Shown piece by piece: positions 4,010 to 7,277 of a stretch of DNA of 7,277 nucleotides. Origin of the DNA: JBFIHZ01 sp041601535 (GTDB taxonomy: Bacteria; Pseudomonadota; Gammaproteobacteria; Xanthomonadales; SZUA-36); contig JBFIHZ010000204.1 of the NCBI GenBank assembly GCA_041601535.1, positions 1 through 7,277 on the forward strand, written 5' to 3'. Made by a program: the position numbers and the translations under genes. Every line of letters begins with the position of its first letter. The stretch's first letter is position 1. The notes under the pieces were generated by a model that was not told the origin of the DNA, searched no databases, and saw only the letters and a program-made list of their open reading frames with translations.

Positions 4010-6334
4010 TTAATCCTTGGGCGGCGCCGGTGCCAGCACTTCGCGCTGGCCATTGTGTTCCGGGGCGCTGACCACGCCGGCGGCCTCCATTTCCTCCACC
4101 AGCCGGGCCGCGCGGTTATAACCGATGCGAAGTTGCCGTTGCACGCTGGAAATGGAAGCCCGGCGGGAAGTGGTCACGAACGCGACGGCCTGGTCATACA
4201 GCTCATCCTGCTCGCCATTGGCCGCTTCCGGTAACCCGGTGGCGCCAATGGCCATGCCGTCGGAAGTGACCTGCACATCATCTAGGACATCTTCCAGGTA
4301 ATTGGGTTCGCCAAATTGTTTCAGGTATTCCACCACGGCATGCACTTCGTGGTCGTCCACGAAGGCGCCGTGGATGCGCTCAGGCAGCGACGAACCGGGC
4401 GGCAGGTAAAGCATGTCGCCATGGCCCAGCAGCTGATCAGCGCCCATCTGGTCCAGAATGGTGCGCGAATCGATGCGCGAGGACACCTGGAAGGCGATGC
4501 GGGCCGGAATATTGGCCTTGATCAGGCCGGTGATCACGTCCACCGAGGGGCGCTGCGTGGCCAGCACCAGGTGGATGCCGGAGGCCCGTGCTTTCTGCGC
4601 CAGCCGGGCGATCAATTCCTCCACTTTTTTGCCGACGATCATCATCATGTCGGCGAATTCATCGATCACCACCACGATCATCGGCAGTGGTTCCAGTTCG
4701 GGCGCGTTGTCCGGTGCATCCAGTAAATCCGGCTGCCAGAACGGGTCCAGCATCGGCTTGCCGGCATCGGCTGCCTCGCGCACCTTGCGGTTGAATCCAG
4801 ACAGGTTTCGCACGCCGGCAGAGGCCATCAGGCGGTAGCGGCGCTCCATCTCGGCCACGCACCAGCGCAGCGCGTTGGCCGCTTCCTTCATGTCGGTGAC
4901 CACCGGTGCCAGCAGGTGCGGCACGCCATCGTACACAGCCAGTTCCAGCATTTTGGGGTCGACCATGATCAGCCGCACCTGTTCCGGTGTGGCCTTGTAC
5001 AGCAGGCTGAGGATCATCGCGTTCAGCGCCACCGACTTGCCGGAACCGGTGGTGCCAGCCACCAGCAAATGCGGCATGCGGGCAATATCGGCCACCATCG
5101 GCCGGCCGGCAATGCTTTTGCCCAGCGCCAGCGTCAATGGCGATGAAGAACGGTCATAGGCCTCAGATTGCAGGATCTCGGACAGGTACACGGTCTGCCG
5201 CACCGCGTTGGGGATTTCCAGGCCAATGGTCGGCTTGCCGGGGATAACCTCCACCACGCGCACCGAGATCACGCTCAGACCACGCGCCAGGTCCTTGGCC
5301 AGATTGGAGATCTGCGCCGATTTCACGCCGGCGGCGGGCTGCAGTTCAAAGCGGGTGATGACCGGCCCCGGATGCACCGCGACCACGTCAACCTGCACAC
5401 CGAAATCGGCCAGCTTCAGCTCCACCTGGCGGCTCAATGCCTCCAGCGCCTCCTTGCTGTAGCCGGGGGTTTGCTCCGGCGCGGTATCCAGCAGCTCCAG
5501 CGGTGGCAGTGAGCCCTCTGGCAGGTTCTTGAACAGCTTCTGCTGGCGTTCCTTGACCGCGCGCTTGCTGGGTTTGACTTCTTCCACCGGCAGTTGCGGT
5601 TCAATGCGTGGCTTGGGCTTGTCCTTGCGCCGCACGGTGTCGGCCTTGCGTACTTCCTCCCGCTTGGCCTTGGCGCGGCGGCCAGCGAACCAGTCACGCA
5701 GGCCAGCGACCGTGGTGGCAATCCACGCCACCGCCGTTAAGGTGAAACGGCCAGTGGCATCCATCACGCGGAACCAGGAAATGCCGGCGAACAGCGTCAG
5801 TCCGATCAGGAACATGGACAGCAGGAACAGGGTGGAACCCAGGGTTCCGGCCAGTTTCAGCAGCGGCATGGCGATCTGCAGGCCGATAACGCCGCCACCG
5901 CCGGCCGGCATCGAACCCAACGGCGGCATGGCGTGAATGTGCAGCAGGCCCGTGGCTGACAGGATAAACAGGATCAGACCGGTCAAGTGCGCCAGCCAAT
6001 CCAGCGCGCTGACTTCGCTGGCCGGCTGTTCGGAACCCCGGTAGACCAGCCAGCCGCCGTAGACCAATACCAGTGGCAGGGTATAGGCCAGGTAGCCGGT
6101 GAGAAACAGGAAGAAATTGGTCAGCCAGGCGCCCAGCAGGCGCCCCAGGTTGTGCACTTCCTGGGTGGCGACCGCATTGAACGGCCCCGGGTCGGTGGGT
6201 GAGTAACTGGCCAGGCAGGCCACCAGGAAAACCGCGGCCAGGATGGTCAGGATGAAAAAGCTTTCGCCCAGCCGCTGCCGCAGTCGGCCCGGCTCAAGCA
6301 CAGTCGGAGTGGATTTTTTACGGGCTTGGCGCAA
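4010..6334 (-). CDS. ftsK: DNA translocase FtsK
   Basis: FtsK anchors at the division septum, pumps DNA with an ATP-driven hexameric motor and activates XerCD recombination at dif so that daughter chromosomes separate. The 774-residue protein has an N-terminal membrane part with about four spans (near 26-44, 73-96, 113-133, 165-187), a short charged linker (about 212-290) and the motor: Walker A GTTGSGKS (427-434), Walker B IVVVIDEF (553-560) and ATQRPSVDVITGLIKANIPARI (592-613). The C-terminal gamma winged helix (about 708-770) includes GYNRAARLVEEME (738-750). Asn740, Arg744 and Glu747 have the spacing of the E. coli residues that read KOPS (N1296, R1300, E1303, from memory). The linker is much shorter than in E. 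coli (1329 residues) and like that of pseudomonads. The start is TTG at 6334, with AAGGA eight bases upstream; the next in-frame ATG would cut into the membrane part. It is the first gene of the minus-strand group. Confidence 0.98.
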   Translation of the reverse strand: MRQARKKSTPTVLEPGRLRQRLGESFFILTILAAVFLVACLASYSPTDPGPFNAVATQEVHNLGRLLGAWLTNFFLFLTGYLAYTLPLVLVYGGWLVYRGSEQPASEVSALDWLAHLTGLILFILSATGLLHIHAMPPLGSMPAGGGGVIGLQIAMPLLKLAGTLGSTLFLLSMFLIGLTLFAGISWFRVMDATGRFTLTAVAWIATTVAGLRDWFAGRRAKAKREEVRKADTVRRKDKPKPRIEPQLPVEEVKPSKRAVKERQQKLFKNLPEGSLPPLELLDTAPEQTPGYSKEALEALSRQVELKLADFGVQVDVVAVHPGPVITRFELQPAAGVKSAQISNLAKDLARGLSVISVRVVEVIPGKPTIGLEIPNAVRQTVYLSEILQSEAYDRSSSPLTLALGKSIAGRPMVADIARMPHLLVAGTTGSGKSVALNAMILSLLYKATPEQVRLIMVDPKMLELAVYDGVPHLLAPVVTDMKEAANALRWCVAEMERRYRLMASAGVRNLSGFNRKVREAADAGKPMLDPFWQPDLLDAPDNAPELEPLPMIVVVIDEFADMMMIVGKKVEELIARLAQKARASGIHLVLATQRPSVDVITGLIKANIPARIAFQVSSRIDSRTILDQMGADQLLGHGDMLYLPPGSSLPERIHGAFVDDHEVHAVVEYLKQFGEPNYLEDVLDDVQVTSDGMAIGATGLPEAANGEQDELYDQAVAFVTTSRRASISSVQRQLRIGYNRAARLVEEMEAAGVVSAPEHNGQREVLAPAPPKD

Positions 6335-6342
6335 ACCGGGTT

Positions 6343-6347
6343 TCCTT
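6343..6347 (-). promoter_or_regulatory. Ribosome binding site that fixes the TTG start of ftsK
   Basis: AAGGA on the minus strand, eight bases before TTG at 6334-6332. No ATG or GTG with a comparable site precedes the first membrane span, so TTG is the credible start. Confidence 0.75.
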
Positions 6348-6351
6348 ATCG

Positions 6352-6379
6352 GTTAAACTTCTGGTTTTATTGTTGTCAA
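6352..6379 (-). promoter_or_regulatory. Candidate ftsK promoter
   Basis: A perfect -35 box TTGACA (6379-6374) is followed after 16 bases by TTTAAC (6357-6352), four of six matches to TATAAT. Transcription would begin near 6345, on top of the AAGGA, leaving an almost leaderless mRNA. Either the true start is a few bases off, the -10 is misassigned, or another promoter further up in the gap is used. Confidence 0.4.
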
Positions 6380-6543
6380 GAATCTCTGCGTGATGCATCG
6401 GCCCGCAAGCAGCGTCCGAATGTCCCAACACAGGTTCTTGCGCGGGCACCCTGGCGCGTTCAATTTGACCGCCACGGCGGCACTTGTTGATATTTCCCCG
6501 CCCGCACCCACTTATGACTTTCAACCGGGTGGATTTTCCACAG

Positions 6544-6571
6544 CTGACAGCCTGTTTTCCAGGTTTTTAAT
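6544..6571 (+). promoter_or_regulatory. Candidate trxB promoter
   Basis: CTGACA (6544-6549, five of six matches to TTGACA), a 16-base spacer and TTTAAT (6566-6571, five of six matches to TATAAT) form a good sigma-70 type promoter. It would start near 6577, so the AGGA at 6576-6579 would sit at the very 5' end of the mRNA. The 164 bases between this -35 box and that of ftsK contain no gene that I can recognise; a short hairpin CCGCC/GGCGG lies at 6469-6480. Confidence 0.42.
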
Positions 6572-6588
6572 ATTCAGGACGATTATAC

Positions 6589-7277
6589 ATGAGCGATATA
6601 CAACACAGCCGCCTTCTGATACTGGGTTCAGGCCCCGCTGGCTACACCGCAGCCATCTATGCTGCCCGCGCCAACCTGCAGCCGGTGGTCATTACCGGGC
6701 TGGAACAAGGCGGTCAGCTGACCACCACCACCGACGTGGACAACTGGCCCGGCGATGTCGAAGGCCTGCAGGGACCGGACCTGATGCACCGCATGCTGGA
6801 ACATGCCGAGCGATTTGATACCCGCATGGTATTTGATCACATCCATACGGCCGACCTGAGCAGCAAGCCCTTCCGCCTGGAAGGCGACAGCGGCGTATAT
6901 ACCTGTGATGCGCTGATTATCGCCACCGGTGCCAGCGCCATGTACCTGGGCCTGCCGTCCGAGGAGGCGTTCAAAGGCAAGGGCGTGTCCGCCTGCGCCA
7001 CCTGCGACGGCTTTTTCTATCGCAACCAGAAAGTCGCAGTGGTCGGAGGCGGCAACACCGCGGTGGAAGAAGCGCTGTACCTGTCGAACATCGCATCCGA
7101 GGTTACGCTGGTCCACCGGCGGGATGCGCTGCGTGCGGAGAAAATCCTGCAGGACCGCCTGTTCGAGCGTGAGAAAAACGGCAATGTCCGCATCCTGTGG
7201 GACCACGTGGTGGACGAAGTGCTGGGGGATGACTCCGGCGTCACCGGCCTGCGCGTCAAGCATGCGCAAACCGGTGA
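6589..7277 (+). CDS. trxB: Thioredoxin reductase, N-terminal 229 residues (gene continues past the window)
   Basis: TrxB is a cytoplasmic FAD enzyme that uses NADPH to reduce thioredoxin, feeding ribonucleotide reductase and disulfide repair. The visible part has the FAD-binding LILGSGPAGYTAAIYAARA (10-28, GxGxxG at 13-18), EQGGQLTTTTDVDNWPG (39-55), IIATGAS (110-116), the redox-active CATC (Cys136, Cys139) in SACATCDGFFY, then the NADPH-binding GGGNTAVEEA (153-162) and HRR (176-178). This is the low-molecular-weight bacterial type, normally about 315-320 residues, so roughly 90 residues are missing only because the window ends. The frame has no stop before the edge. ATG 6589 has AGGA at 6576-6579, nine bases upstream. 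It diverges from ftsK, as in pseudomonads; E. coli has lrp between them. Confidence 0.97.
   Translation, partial: MSDIQHSRLLILGSGPAGYTAAIYAARANLQPVVITGLEQGGQLTTTTDVDNWPGDVEGLQGPDLMHRMLEHAERFDTRMVFDHIHTADLSSKPFRLEGDSGVYTCDALIIATGASAMYLGLPSEEAFKGKGVSACATCDGFFYRNQKVAVVGGGNTAVEEALYLSNIASEVTLVHRRDALRAEKILQDRLFEREKNGNVRILWDHVVDEVLGDDSGVTGLRVKHAQTG

Noticed and set aside
6392..6399. GATGCATC palindrome also found inside the palindrome at 1428-1441, as a shared operator.
   Set aside because: Only eight bases are shared, the flanks differ and the inverted symmetry does not extend at the second site, so chance is the better explanation.
6390..6818. 142-codon plus-strand frame starting in the ftsK-trxB gap.
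   Set aside because: Most of it overlaps the start of trxB in another frame, and the product is low-complexity Arg/His-rich. It does not resemble Lrp or any other regulator.

Overview
The window looks like a chromosomal housekeeping segment of a moderately GC-rich gammaproteobacterium, plausibly in or near the Pseudomonadales/Cellvibrionales. The reasons are the gene content (FtsK-LolA-CrcB-SerS on one strand, thioredoxin reductase diverging, a YccA-type membrane protein facing it) and protein sequences of clearly gammaproteobacterial type. The organism assignment is inference. No mobile element, CRISPR array or defence system is visible.

Layout. Positions 1-272 hold the most unusual structure. 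The first 10 bases look like the 5' end of a minus-strand tRNA-Ser gene that continues left of the window. A second copy of that 5' end lies at 156-192 and stops exactly after the UGA anticodon. Both copies are preceded by a nearly identical leader (1-90 and 183-272, 88 of 90 bases the same) carrying a small GC-rich hairpin. Positions 273-579 hold no convincing gene. A yccA-like gene (580-1251, +) ends at a strong terminator (1271-1300). From the opposite side, serS (1443-2723), crcB (2869-3267), lolA (3264-3932) and ftsK (4010-6334) are all on the minus strand, probably transcribed ftsK to lolA to crcB to serS. serS may also have a promoter of its own. trxB (from 6589, +) diverges from ftsK across a 254-base gap and runs off the right edge.

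How the genes work together. The minus-strand cluster combines chromosome segregation at division (FtsK), outer-membrane lipoprotein transport (LolA), fluoride export (CrcB) and seryl-tRNA charging (SerS). The tRNA-Ser copies sit near the synthetase that would charge that tRNA. From memory, related genomes have trxB-(lrp)-ftsK-lolA-rarA-(crcB)-serS, often followed by cysG, tus genes, yccA and tRNA-Ser. This window seems to be a compacted form: rarA is absent between lolA and crcB, lrp is absent between trxB and ftsK, and serS directly faces yccA. ftsK and lolA appear to start with TTG and crcB with GTG. The items most worth a second look are the tRNA-Ser half-gene with its duplicated leader and the shortened gene order.
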